Source: Catellatospora sichuanensis (GTDB lineage Bacteria > Actinomycetota > Actinomycetes > Mycobacteriales > Micromonosporaceae). From it: a stretch of DNA of 64,000 bases. Where the stretch lies: contig NZ_VIQO01000002.1 of the NCBI RefSeq assembly GCF_007483665.1, positions 62,001-126,000 of the forward strand, read 5' to 3'. The notes beneath the pieces were generated by a model. That model did no database searches and had not been told where the DNA came from. It saw only the letters and a program-made list of their open reading frames with translations. Both the position numbers and the translations under genes were made by a program. This document shows positions 1 through 7,980 of the stretch, piece by piece; position 1 is the stretch's first letter; each line of letters opens with the position of its first letter.

Positions 1-330
1 GTCATGTCCCCCTCCGCCACCAGCGCCCACAACATGATCGCGCGCTGGATCGCGCAGCTGATCGAGGATGCCGATCCCGGTGGCGAGTACGTGGTCGCCA
101 CCGACCAGTCCGTCACCATCGATGACCACAACGAGCCCCGCCCGGACATCGTGGTGCTGCCCGCCGCCTACATCGACGATTCGCCGTTTCCCGTGGACGG
201 CGTGCAGTTGGTCGTGGAGGTCGTGTCGCCGACCTCGGCTTTGCGGGACACAGAGATCAAGCGGGTGCTTTACGCGCGCGCCGGCGTGCGGCGGACCGCC
301 CGCGCCCGCAGGCCTTCCGCCGCGTCCTGA
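1..330 (+). pseudogene. Uma2-family (DUF820) endonuclease-like gene, partial at the 5' end and broken at the 3' end
   Basis: The reading frame is open from the first base, and the first methionine sits inside the typical 'MSPS' motif that follows the N-terminal strand of Uma2/DUF820 proteins, so the true start lies upstream of the window. The segment with PDIVVLP, VVEVVSPTS, D..IK and YARAGV matches the restriction-endonuclease-like core of the family. After YARAGV the family continues with about 60-70 residues beginning PHYW; here the frame runs into an Arg-rich tail and stops. I read this as a gene truncated by a deletion or frameshift. The next gene ends 7 bp away on the other strand. Function of intact members is poorly known. 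Confidence 0.6.
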
Positions 331-337
331 CCCCGCG

Positions 338-1231
338 TCACTCGACCGGCATGGCACGCGAAACAGCCATGGCGGCGACCGTGCTGGGCGTGGTCCCTGC
401 GGTGGGGGACCAGCCGGGGCCGCGGAGCAGGGTCGGCAGCCACTCGCGCAGGCGGCGGGTGCGCAGGTCGCGGAAGATCGCGGCGTACTCGTGGTAGGCC
501 ACCCGCAGTGGGTTGTACGTCGTGATGTTCGTGGTGAGGCCGTACACCGGGCGCTCGATCTCGGGGGCGAACGAGCCGAACATACGGTCCCAGATGATCA
601 GGATGCCGCCGAAGTTGCGGTCCAGGTAGCCGCCCTGCGAGGCGTGGTGCACCCGGTGGTGCGAGGGGGTGTTGAACACGAACTCGTACGGCCGCCACAT
701 CCGGTCGATGCGCTCGGTGTGGATCCAGAACTGGTAGAGCAGGTTGATGCCGCCGCAGAAGGCGGTCACCGCGGGGTTGACCCCGACCGCGGCCAGCGGC
801 AGGTAGAACAGGAACCCGGTGAAGCCGGTCCAGGACTGGCGCAGCGCGGTGGACAGGTTGAACGTCTGCGACGAGTGGTGCACCACGTGCGAGGCCCACA
901 GCAGGCGGATCATGTGGTGGCCGCGGTGCGACCAGTAGTAGCAGAGGTCCTGCGCGATGAGGAACAGCGGCAGCGCCCACCAGTGGAACTCGATCCGCAG
1001 CGGGGTCGCCAGGTAGATGGCGCTGGTCGCGGCGGCCGTGCCGATGCCCCAGAGCACGTCCCAGCCGAGGCTGCCCAGACCCATGCCGATGCTCGTCGCG
1101 GTGTCCTTGCCGCCGTAGCCCACCTCGTCCTCGTCCGGGTGGAACCAGTAGGACACCCGTTCGAGGACCATGAGCAGAATGAACAGCGGCACCGAGTACA
1201 GCACCACCGGGGGGAAGTCCGGGAGCTCCAT
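338..1231 (-). CDS. Sterol desaturase / fatty acid hydroxylase family membrane protein
   Basis: A 297-residue integral membrane protein of the di-iron fatty acid hydroxylase superfamily (PF04116 type). The histidine clusters that bind the two irons are all present: HRGHH near 102-106, HVVHH near 115-119, H171 in HTE, and HHRVHH near 191-196. Hydrophobic segments occur near 10-25, 50-75, 85-100 and 135-165, placing the His clusters on the cytoplasmic side as in the family. Members hydroxylate or desaturate lipids such as sterols, carotenoids or fatty acids; the substrate here cannot be read from sequence. It is a single gene convergent with the broken Uma2 gene and divergent from the tag gene 42 bp away. 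Confidence 0.88.
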   Translation of the reverse strand: MELPDFPPVVLYSVPLFILLMVLERVSYWFHPDEDEVGYGGKDTATSIGMGLGSLGWDVLWGIGTAAATSAIYLATPLRIEFHWWALPLFLIAQDLCYYWSHRGHHMIRLLWASHVVHHSSQTFNLSTALRQSWTGFTGFLFYLPLAAVGVNPAVTAFCGGINLLYQFWIHTERIDRMWRPYEFVFNTPSHHRVHHASQGGYLDRNFGGILIIWDRMFGSFAPEIERPVYGLTTNITTYNPLRVAYHEYAAIFRDLRTRRLREWLPTLLRGPGWSPTAGTTPSTVAAMAVSRAMPVE

Positions 1232-1273
1232 GAGTTCCGAAGGCTATTCGCGTTCAAGTAAGGGGGCAAGAGG

Positions 1274-1852
1274 GTGAGCGACCTCATCGTCGGCGACGAC
1301 GGGCTGGCACGCTGCGCGTGGTCGGCCGGTGCGCCGGAATACCGGGCCTACCACGACGAGGAGTGGGGCACGCCGCTACGCGGCGACGACGCGCTGTTCG
1401 AGCGGGTGAGCCTGGAGGCGTTCCAGTCCGGGCTGTCCTGGATCACCATTCTGCGCAAGCGGCCCGCGTTCCGGGCGGCGTTCGCCGGGTTCCATATCGA
1501 GACCGTGGCCGCGTTCGGGCCGGACGACGTCGAGCGCTTGCTGAACGATGCCGGGATCGTGCGCAACCGGTCCAAGATCGAAGCGACGCTGCACAACGCC
1601 AGGGCGGCGCTGGAGCTGCCCGGCGGGCTGAGCGCGCTGCTGTGGTCGTACGCCCCGTCGGCCGGCCGTCCCCGCCCGGCCGCCCGGACCGACGTGCCCG
1701 CCACCTCGGCTGCCTCGATCGCGATGGCCAAGGAGCTCAAGAAGCGCGGACTGCGCTTCGTCGGCCCCACCACGGCGTACGCGCTCATGCAGGCCACCGG
1801 CATGGTCGACGACCACCTGGCAGGCTGCCACGTCGCCGCGAACCGGCTGTGA
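1274..1852 (+). CDS. tag: DNA-3-methyladenine glycosylase I (TAG)
   Basis: Base-excision repair enzyme that removes 3-methyladenine from alkylated DNA. The 192-residue product has the family signature WG.P...DD..FE..SLE.FQ.GLSW and the zinc-binding residues of TAG: C14 and H27 near the N-terminus, H181 and C185 in HLAGCH at the C-terminus. E48 in SLEAFQ is the conserved acidic residue. The start is GTG, with GCAAGAGG-like purine-rich sequence before it. Length is normal for the family. A small conserved gene follows 12 bp downstream and may be cotranscribed. Confidence 0.93.
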   Translation: MSDLIVGDDGLARCAWSAGAPEYRAYHDEEWGTPLRGDDALFERVSLEAFQSGLSWITILRKRPAFRAAFAGFHIETVAAFGPDDVERLLNDAGIVRNRSKIEATLHNARAALELPGGLSALLWSYAPSAGRPRPAARTDVPATSAASIAMAKELKKRGLRFVGPTTAYALMQATGMVDDHLAGCHVAANRL

Positions 1853-1864
1853 TGGGATGAGCGG

Positions 1865-2065
1865 GTGAGCAGGGAGTGGCTGGTCAGCGTGGCGTTGCCG
1901 ATCGAGGCGGAGTCGGCGGAGGAGGCGGTCCGGGAGTTCTGGCGCTACGTCACCGAGCTGGGCCCGGACGAGCTGCCCGCCTACGTCTCGCCGTCGGGGG
2001 ACGAGCTGCAGATGACGGCGTACGTCACCGACGGCGTCGCCCCCCTGGACCCCGAAGAGGATTAG
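1865..2065 (+). CDS. Small conserved hypothetical protein (66 aa)
   Basis: A 66-residue acidic protein starting at GTG, 12 bp after tag. It begins MSREWLVSVALPIEAES and ends in a run of acidic residues (PLDPEED). The alternating hydrophobic pattern (WLVSVALPI; EEAVREFWRYV; LQMTAYV) suggests a small alpha/beta fold. No catalytic motif is visible and I do not recognise a named family. Its stop codon overlaps the stop of the convergent hydratase gene by 4 bp. Position behind tag and coding-like composition support it being a real gene. Confidence 0.6.
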   Translation: MSREWLVSVALPIEAESAEEAVREFWRYVTELGPDELPAYVSPSGDELQMTAYVTDGVAPLDPEED

Positions 2066-2847
2066 CGGCCCTCGAACACCGGCTTGCGCTTGTTCACGAA
2101 GGCGTCGGTGGACTCGCGGTGGTCGGCGGTTCCGCCGGACAACTGCTGTGCGGCCAGCTCGACCAGCAGGGCGTCGGCCAGCGTGCCGGTTGCGCCGTGC
2201 AGCAGCTCGCGCTTGATCTGGCCGTACGCCACCGTCGGGCCGGCCGCCAGCCGTGCCGCCAGCTCCTGCGCCGCCGGCAGCACCTGCTCGTCGTCGTCGG
2301 CCAGCCTGGTCAGCAGCCCGAGCCGGTGTGCCTCGTCCGCCTTCACCGGCTCGGCCAGCAGCAGCAGCTCGGCGGCCTTGGCCGCGCCGACCATGCGGGG
2401 CAGGGTCCAGGACACGGCGGTGTCGGCGGCCAGGCCCACCCGGGCGAAGGCCATCAGGTACGACGTCGACGGCCCGCCGATGCGCAGGTCGCACAGGAAG
2501 GCCAGGCCCGCGCCCGCGCCCGCGGCCGGGCCGCGCACCGCCGCGATCACCGGCTTGGGCAGCTCGGCCAGTGCCAGCGCCATCGGGTTGTAGTGCTTCT
2601 CGACGGTGTCCAGCGGTGCCTTGTCGCCCATCGTGGCCATGTGCTCGCGCAGGTCCTGCCCGACGCAGAAGGCCCGGCCCGCGCCCGCCAGCACCACCGC
2701 GCGGCAGGCCGGGTCGCTTGCCAGCTCTTCGAACGTCTCCCGCAGCGCCACCTTGAGCGCGACGTCGAGCGAGTTGAGCGACTCGGGGCGGTTCATGGTG
2801 ACGGTGACGACGCCCTCGGCGCGATCGACGGTCAGCGGTGCGGACAT
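2062..2847 (-). CDS. Enoyl-CoA hydratase/isomerase family protein, PaaG-like
   Basis: A 261-residue crotonase-fold enzyme. The oxyanion-hole segments are AFCVGQDL (59-66) and GPAAGAGAG (107-115). The two catalytic glutamates of true hydratases are not seen; instead D142 in LAADTAVSW occupies the place of the catalytic aspartate of PaaG-type isomerases (ring-opened or epoxide phenylacetyl-CoA chemistry). The gene follows a PaaX-family regulator with a TGATG overlap, so the two are translated as a coupled operon, which fits a role in aromatic or phenylacetyl-CoA metabolism. The start chosen (MSAPLTVDR) has GGGAGAG upstream. Exact substrate is unproven; no other paa genes are in the window. Confidence 0.82.
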   Translation of the reverse strand: MSAPLTVDRAEGVVTVTMNRPESLNSLDVALKVALRETFEELASDPACRAVVLAGAGRAFCVGQDLREHMATMGDKAPLDTVEKHYNPMALALAELPKPVIAAVRGPAAGAGAGLAFLCDLRIGGPSTSYLMAFARVGLAADTAVSWTLPRMVGAAKAAELLLLAEPVKADEAHRLGLLTRLADDDEQVLPAAQELAARLAAGPTVAYGQIKRELLHGATGTLADALLVELAAQQLSGGTADHRESTDAFVNKRKPVFEGR

Positions 2848-3638
2848 CAGCTCTCCCTGAGGCAGTGGTCGACGAAACGGTCGGCGGCGGGCCGCAGCCG
2901 GGCGGCCTGCCGGTCGAAGAAGGCGGCCGCGGCGGTGCCCGGCCAGTCCGGCGGCAGCAGCGACGCGGGCAGCTGCGGGTCGCGGAACAGGAACGCGCGC
3001 CAGGCGTGGACCAGTGCGCACCGGGCCGCGTACGCGGTGCGGTCGTCGGTCAGCCGCGTGATCGCGCCGACCACCGGCGTGAGCTGCGCCACGAACCCGG
3101 CGTACGAGGCTCCCACGGCCGGCACGTTCCACGCTCTCATGATCAGCTCGCGGGCGCCGGTTTCCCCGCCGGTGTGCGCGGCGGAGAAGCGCTCGAAGCG
3201 CACCTCGGCATCGGCGAGCAGCCCGTCGACCTCGCCCGCCGGCCGGGCGGCGATCCAGACGCCGGTCTCCAGCCGCCCGTAGCCGAGGAAGGTGAGCTCG
3301 GCGGCCAGCCGGTCGCGCTCGGTGCGGGCTTCCGGCGCGGAGATCACCAATAGGTCGAAATGTCCGTCCCAGGAGCTGCGGCCGGTCCGGTAGATGCGCG
3401 CGGCGGCCTCATCGAGGCGGCGTACCGCCCGCGGGGTGAGCTGGTAGCCGGGTCCGGCGGGCAGCCGTACCGGCGCGAGCCAGCCTTGTCGCACCATGCG
3501 GGACACCGCGGTACGTACCGCCGGTGCGGCGATGCCGAGCGGCGCGAGCAGCCGGATGAGGGCCGCGATGGCGGCTCTGCCGCCACGTTGTCGCAGGTGA
3601 TCGCCGTAGAGGTCGAAGAGTGCGGAACGAGCCTGCAT
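2847..3638 (-). CDS. paaX: PaaX-family transcriptional regulator
   Basis: A 263-residue regulator with the PaaX layout: N-terminal winged helix (about 1-75; MQARSALFDLYGDHL, then PAVRTAVSRMVRQGWL), a central PaaX domain (FDLLVISAPE, LGYGRLETGVWIA) and the C-terminal PaaX_C region (LVHAWRAFLFRDPQLPASLLP). In known systems PaaX represses phenylacetate degradation and is released by phenylacetyl-CoA. I chose the start MQARSALFDLY because it matches the family N-terminus; an in-frame start 48 bp upstream would add 16 non-conserved residues and overlap the proposed operator. Its stop codon shares one base with the start of the hydratase gene. Confidence 0.85.
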   Translation of the reverse strand: MQARSALFDLYGDHLRQRGGRAAIAALIRLLAPLGIAAPAVRTAVSRMVRQGWLAPVRLPAGPGYQLTPRAVRRLDEAAARIYRTGRSSWDGHFDLLVISAPEARTERDRLAAELTFLGYGRLETGVWIAARPAGEVDGLLADAEVRFERFSAAHTGGETGARELIMRAWNVPAVGASYAGFVAQLTPVVGAITRLTDDRTAYAARCALVHAWRAFLFRDPQLPASLLPPDWPGTAAAAFFDRQAARLRPAADRFVDHCLRES

Positions 3639-3648
3639 GAGGGGTGAT

Positions 3649-3687
3649 TGTGACAGATGTGAACTGTGCTGGCGAGATGATGTCACA
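3649..3687 (-). promoter_or_regulatory. Inverted repeat before paaX, candidate autoregulatory operator
   Basis: TGTGACA at 3649-3655 and its exact reverse complement TGTCACA at 3681-3687 are separated by 25 bp and start 11 bp upstream of the chosen paaX ATG. PaaX proteins usually bind inverted repeats in the promoters they repress, so this is a plausible operator. The half-site is not identical to the E. coli PaaX site, and only position and symmetry support the call. Confidence 0.4.
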
Positions 3688-3926
3688 CCGTGACCGGCCC
3701 GGTTTGGGCTTAGCGGAGTCCATCAGGGAAAATCATTGGTCGGCACCCGTTCGTGTGGACCCCACCCAACCACACGCCGGTGCCGGACGGCGTACGAAGA
3801 CGGCGCGTCGCGAGCAGGCTGCCTCGGCAGCCGTCGTGAGGTTTCGTCGGCGGAGCAGGCGGGGAGACCCGCCAAGTCTTGCATTCAACCCGGGTGCAGG
3901 TCTGGCAAGTCTGAGGGGAGACACAC

Positions 3927-4094
3927 ATGGCGGCGATGAAGCCGCGGACGGGCGACGGTCCGCTGGAGGTCACCAAAGAGGGCCGGGGAATCGTCATGCG
4001 CGTGCCGCTGGAAGGCGGCGGGCGGCTTGTGGTGGAGATGACACCAGACGAGGCCACCGCTCTCGGCGAGGCCCTCAAACTGGCCGTCGGCTGA
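3927..4094 (+). CDS. DUF3117 family protein (55 aa)
   Basis: A 55-residue protein beginning MAAMKPRTGDGPLEV and ending in an A.LGEALK.A.G helix. The sequence follows the actinobacterial DUF3117 family nearly end to end (TKEGRGIVMRVPLEGGGRL, then VVEMTP.EA..LG.AL). A strong ribosome site, GAGGGGAG, lies 7 bp before the ATG. The fold is probably three beta strands and a helix. Members are highly conserved and single-copy in actinobacteria, but their function is not known to me. The gene stands alone between paaX and pepA. Confidence 0.92.
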   Translation: MAAMKPRTGDGPLEVTKEGRGIVMRVPLEGGGRLVVEMTPDEATALGEALKLAVG

Positions 4095-4103
4095 CATCGG
4101 GAC

Positions 4104-4125
4104 CGGCCGGGCACCATCCCGGCCG
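4104..4125 (+). terminator. GC-rich hairpin after the DUF3117 gene
   Basis: CGGCCGGG (4104-4111) pairs with CCCGGCCG (4118-4125) around a 6-nt loop, starting 10 bp after the DUF3117 stop codon; flanking GGAC/GTCC can extend the stem with one bulge. There is no T-tract, which is common for actinobacterial terminators. Confidence 0.5.
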
Positions 4126-4375
4126 TCCAACCCACCCCCTCCCGGCGACGTGTGCCGCGCTCCGCGCGCGGTGCGGCGCCGTCACACCCCGTTGCACCAC
4201 CTTCTCCTGACCAGCGGAAACGCGTCCTCAATCCGGTATGCCGCGCGAGCGGCGACCCCTGCCGGGCGGCGCGGGACCAGCACCTCCGTCGCGGCCGGCG
4301 CCGGAGGCAGCGCGATAGGGTCAGGCGGTCGGCGGCCGGTGGGGCGTCGGCGGCACAGCCAGTGAAGGGGCAAGG

Positions 4376-5830
4376 ATGATCTCGATTCGACTGGACGGCG
4401 CGGCGGACCTCGCCGGAACCGTCGCGTGCCCGGTGGGCACCGCCGAGGGCGATTCCGCGGCGGGCACACCGCTCGCCGTGCTGCCCTCCGACGTCGCCGC
4501 CGAGGCGGAGGCGTTCCTCGCCGCCACCGAGCACAAGGGCTCGGCCGGTGCCGTGCAGACGCTGCCGCGACCGCTGCGCGAGCCGTCGAAGGTGCTGCTG
4601 GTCGGGGTCGGATCCGGTGACGAGGCGGGCTGGCGGGCGGCCGGTGCCGCGCTGGCCCGTGCCGCCGTCAAGGAGCCCGCGCTGACCGTGCTCGCTCCCG
4701 CGGACCTGAGCGACGTCGCGCTGCGGGGCCTTGCCGAGGGCCTGTGGCTGGCGTCGTACCGGTTCCGCGTGGCCGAGGAGAAGCCCGAGGCCGCGGCGAA
4801 GCTGGCCGAGGTCGTCGTCGCCGTGCCGGGCAGCCCCGAGCGGGAGGCCGTGCTCACGGCCACCCGCACCGTGGCCGGGCACACCCGCTTCGCCCGCGAT
4901 CTCACCAACACCCCGTCGCTGACCAAGACGCCGGAGTGGTTCGTGCGCCAGGTGCGCGAGCGGGCCGGCGACGGCGTCACGGTCACCGTGCGCGAGCGCG
5001 AGCAGCTGGAGGCCGAGGGCTTCGGCGGCATCCTCGCCGTCGGCGGCGGCTCCGTGCACGAGCCCCGCCTGCTGGAGCTGGGCTGGTCCCCCGAGGGCGC
5101 GACGAAGCACGTGGTGCTGGTCGGCAAGGGCATCACGTACGACACCGGCGGCATCGACATCAAGCCCAACGACGCCATGCAGCTGATGCGCAAGGACATG
5201 GGCGGCGCAGCCGCCGTCGTCGGCGCCCTGCTCGCCGTGGCGGACCTGGGTCTGCCGGTACGGGTCACCGCACTCGCCCCGCTGGCCGAGAACATGCTCT
5301 CCGGCAGCGCCTGGCGCTCCGGCGACGTGGTCACCCACTACGGCGGCCTCACCTCCGAGGTGCGCAGCACCGACGCCGAGGGCCGGGTCGTGCTCGGCGA
5401 CGCGATGGCGTACGCGGTCGAGAACCTCGAGCCCGACCTGCTCATCGACCTCGCCACGCTGACCGGGGCGTCGCGCATCGCGCTCGGCAAGAAGACCGCC
5501 GCGCTGTTCAGCGGCAACGAGGCGCTGATCGACGGCTTCACCGCAGCGGGTGCGGAGTCCGGGGAGCCGCTGTGGCGGCTGCCGCTGGCCGAGGAGTACG
5601 CCGGAGACGTCACCTCCGACATCGCCGACCTGGACAACGCCGCGGGCAACCCCGGCACCATCACCGCCGCGCTCTACCTGCGCGAGTTCGCGGGCAGTCT
5701 GCGCGACCGCTGGGTGCACATCGACATGTCCGCCCCGGCCTGGTCGGCCGCCCCCGACGGCGAGCTCACCAAGGGCGCGACGGGCTGGGGCGTACGCACC
5801 CTCGTCCGCTGGCTCTCCACCGTCTCCTGA
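4376..5830 (+). CDS. pepA: Leucyl aminopeptidase (M17 family)
   Basis: A 484-residue M17 metallo-aminopeptidase that removes N-terminal residues from peptides in the cytoplasm, with two catalytic metal ions. The metal and active-site residues are visible: K251 and D256 in GKGITYDTGG, K263, D274 in MRKDMGG, and D333/E335/R337 in STDAEGRVVL. The family signature is normally NTDAEGRL, so N-to-S at 331 is a mild change. The N-terminal 160 residues form the less conserved regulatory domain. AAGGGGCAAGG precedes the ATG. A 250-bp spacer upstream probably holds its promoter; the gene ends at a strong bidirectional hairpin. Confidence 0.95.
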   Translation: MISIRLDGAADLAGTVACPVGTAEGDSAAGTPLAVLPSDVAAEAEAFLAATEHKGSAGAVQTLPRPLREPSKVLLVGVGSGDEAGWRAAGAALARAAVKEPALTVLAPADLSDVALRGLAEGLWLASYRFRVAEEKPEAAAKLAEVVVAVPGSPEREAVLTATRTVAGHTRFARDLTNTPSLTKTPEWFVRQVRERAGDGVTVTVREREQLEAEGFGGILAVGGGSVHEPRLLELGWSPEGATKHVVLVGKGITYDTGGIDIKPNDAMQLMRKDMGGAAAVVGALLAVADLGLPVRVTALAPLAENMLSGSAWRSGDVVTHYGGLTSEVRSTDAEGRVVLGDAMAYAVENLEPDLLIDLATLTGASRIALGKKTAALFSGNEALIDGFTAAGAESGEPLWRLPLAEEYAGDVTSDIADLDNAAGNPGTITAALYLREFAGSLRDRWVHIDMSAPAWSAAPDGELTKGATGWGVRTLVRWLSTVS

Positions 5831-5870
5831 CCCACTTTTGACCGGCCGTCTCCCGACCCCTTTTTTGATC

Positions 5871-5929
5871 GACGTTGGCCTATCTCATCGAATCCGAGCC
5901 GCGAATTTTCGATGAGATAGGCCAACGTC
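5871..5929. terminator. Perfect 22-bp inverted repeat between convergent genes (bidirectional terminator)
   Basis: Bases 5871-5892 (GACGTTGGCC...TCGAA) are the exact reverse complement of 5908-5929, with a 15-nt loop. TTTTTT lies just outside on the left (5861-5866) and AATAAAA on the right, so a T-tract follows the stem when read in either direction. It sits between the ends of pepA and the methyltransferase gene, as expected for a shared terminator. Its total length, 59 bp, equals that of the family A palindromes elsewhere in the window, though the sequence differs. Confidence 0.8.
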
Positions 5930-5949
5930 AATAAAAGGCGGGGTTGGGG

Positions 5950-6564
5950 TCAGGCTCTGACGGCGGCTAGGAGGCCTTCGCCGAGGGGGAGTAGGGCGGG
6001 TTGCCAGAGGTCGCTGTCGCGGACGGCGTAGGCCAGCTCGCGGACCGTGAAGACGTCGCGGCCGCTGGTCAGGACTCCGTGCAGGACGACCACGCCACCG
6101 GCCCGCAGCAGCCGTGCCGCGGCGTCCATGAACGCGGCGTACTCGGTCGGGTCGGCGTCGACGAAGATCAGGTCGTAGGCGCCGTCGGCCAGCCGCGGCA
6201 GCACCTCCAGCGCCCGGCCGGTGATGACCCGGGCCCGCGAGGCGGAGAAGCCGGCCTCCATGAACAGCCGTCGCGCCATGCGCTGGTGTTCGGACTCCCG
6301 GTCGATGGTGGTGAGCACGCCGTCGGGGCGCATCCCGCGCAGCAGCCACAGTCCGCTGACCCCGGTGCCGGTGCCGATCTCCACGACCGCCTTCGCGGCG
6401 CAGGCCCCGGCCAGCATGCGCAGCGCCGCGCCGACCGCCGGTGCGACCGGCTGCAGGCCCACCTCGACCGCCAGCCCGCGGGCCGTCTGCGCGATCACGT
6501 CCTCGGGGACGAACGACGCGATGAAGTCGCCTGCGCTACCGGGCTGGCGATGCAGCGTCGTCAT
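5950..6564 (-). CDS. SAM-dependent O-methyltransferase (PF01596 type)
   Basis: A 204-residue class I methyltransferase. VVEIGTGTGVSGLWLL (about 60-75) is motif I for S-adenosylmethionine; TTIDRESEHQ is motif II; YDLIFVDADPTEY supplies the catalytic/metal aspartates of catechol-O-methyltransferase-like enzymes; LLRAGGVVVLHGVL is the motif III strand. The acceptor is unknown. The gene is divergent from the HtrA-like protease, 80 bp away. In mycobacteria the homologous pair (Rv1220c, Rv1223) is separated by sigE and its anti-sigma gene, which are missing here. Confidence 0.88.
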   Translation of the reverse strand: MTTLHRQPGSAGDFIASFVPEDVIAQTARGLAVEVGLQPVAPAVGAALRMLAGACAAKAVVEIGTGTGVSGLWLLRGMRPDGVLTTIDRESEHQRMARRLFMEAGFSASRARVITGRALEVLPRLADGAYDLIFVDADPTEYAAFMDAAARLLRAGGVVVLHGVLTSGRDVFTVRELAYAVRDSDLWQPALLPLGEGLLAAVRA

Positions 6565-6644
6565 GGGGCACCTTCCGTGAACAGTGATTTTTCACGTTGA
6601 AACCGTGCCATCCTGAAACCGGGAACGGGACGGAGGGCTGGTCA

Positions 6645-7916
6645 GTGACCGACGGCTGGGGTTATCGCCGGCCGGATGACGACGACTGGACGGCAGCGCA
6701 GCACACGCCACCGGCCGTCGCACCGCCGGCGTCGTTTTGGTGGTCTGATGCGCTCAACGATCCGTGGCGCGATCCGCACTCGCCGGTGGCGCTCGTGCCA
6801 CCCGCAGAGCGCGCACAAGCGCCCGTGCCGGAGCCGTTGGCCGAGCCTGACCATACCCGACGTCGTACGTTGTGGACAGTCGCCGGAGCGGCCGTCCTGG
6901 CGGGCGTGCTGGCGGGAGTGCTCGGCGGCGCGATGGGCGTGCGGTTCAGTGACGACCGGCAGACCGCCCGCTCGATCCTCGGTTCGACCGCCTCCCCGCC
7001 GCACCGCGCCCCCGAGTCGCTGGCCGCCGTGGCCAGCATGCTGCTGCCCAGCGTGGTCACTGTCCGGGTGCCGGTGGACGGCAGCGTCTCGCTCGGTTCG
7101 GGCTTCGTGGCCAGCGCCGACGGCCACATCATCACCAACGATCACGTGGTGTCCGGCAGCTCCGGAGTGGTGAGCGTCATATTCGACGACGGCACCAGTT
7201 CCCCGGCGAAGGTGATCGGCACCGACCCCGAGTCGGACGTCGCGGTGCTCCAGGTCAAGCGCCCCGAACTGCACCCGGCGATGCTGGGCGACTCCGACGC
7301 GGTCGCGGTGGGCGACGCGGTGGTGGCCATCGGCTCGCCGCTGGCACTGCGCGGCACCGTCACCGCGGGCATCGTCAGTGCGCTGGACCGGCCCATCGCC
7401 ACCGACGCCGAGAACGGCACGACCAGGTACTACGCCGCGATCCAGACCGACGCCGCGGTCAACCACGGCAACTCGGGCGGCCCGCTGGTCGACGCCGCGG
7501 GCCAGGTCGTCGGGATCAACGCCGTGATCAAGTCGATGGCGGGCAGCGAGGAGTCGGCCGGCAACATCGGCCTGGCCTTCGCCATCCCGATCAACCACGC
7601 CCGCCGGGTCGCCGAGGAGATCATCTCCGCGGGCCGGGCGCACCGCACGGTGATCGGCGCGGAGGTCGAGGAGTCGTTCCGCGGCTCGGCCGGCGGGGTG
7701 CGCCTGGGCGAGGTCGTGGCCACCGGCCCGGCCGCCGAGGCGGGCATGCGCACCGGTGACGTGGTGACCAGTTTCGCCGGCCGCCCGCTCAGCGAGCCGA
7801 CGGACCTCATCGCACTTGTGCGGAAAACTGCACCGGGTTCGGTGGTCGAAGTGACGTACAAACGCGGCTCCACCAGCCACGATGCTGCCGTGACACTCGT
7901 CGCTGACGCTGATTGA
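6645..7916 (+). CDS. HtrA/DegP-like membrane-anchored serine protease with PDZ domain
   Basis: A 423-residue envelope protease. Residues 1-72 are a Pro/acidic cytoplasmic tail; a membrane helix follows at about 76-100; the trypsin-like domain carries the triad H167 (TNDHVV), D198 (ESDVAVL) and S277 (GNSGGP); a PDZ domain (about 330-420, GEVVATGPAAEAGMRTGDVV) closes the protein. HtrA proteases degrade or refold damaged exported proteins. The GTG start (VTDGWGYRR) is chosen because GGAGG lies 8 bp before it; an upstream TTG start lacks a ribosome site. tatB follows 64 bp downstream, the same order as in mycobacteria. Confidence 0.92.
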   Translation: MTDGWGYRRPDDDDWTAAQHTPPAVAPPASFWWSDALNDPWRDPHSPVALVPPAERAQAPVPEPLAEPDHTRRRTLWTVAGAAVLAGVLAGVLGGAMGVRFSDDRQTARSILGSTASPPHRAPESLAAVASMLLPSVVTVRVPVDGSVSLGSGFVASADGHIITNDHVVSGSSGVVSVIFDDGTSSPAKVIGTDPESDVAVLQVKRPELHPAMLGDSDAVAVGDAVVAIGSPLALRGTVTAGIVSALDRPIATDAENGTTRYYAAIQTDAAVNHGNSGGPLVDAAGQVVGINAVIKSMAGSEESAGNIGLAFAIPINHARRVAEEIISAGRAHRTVIGAEVEESFRGSAGGVRLGEVVATGPAAEAGMRTGDVVTSFAGRPLSEPTDLIALVRKTAPGSVVEVTYKRGSTSHDAAVTLVADAD

Positions 7917-7980
7917 GGGGTGGCCTGCCGGGCCGTCGCGCACGTACCCTTGCGTCGGCGGACACACTCGGGAGGTATCG

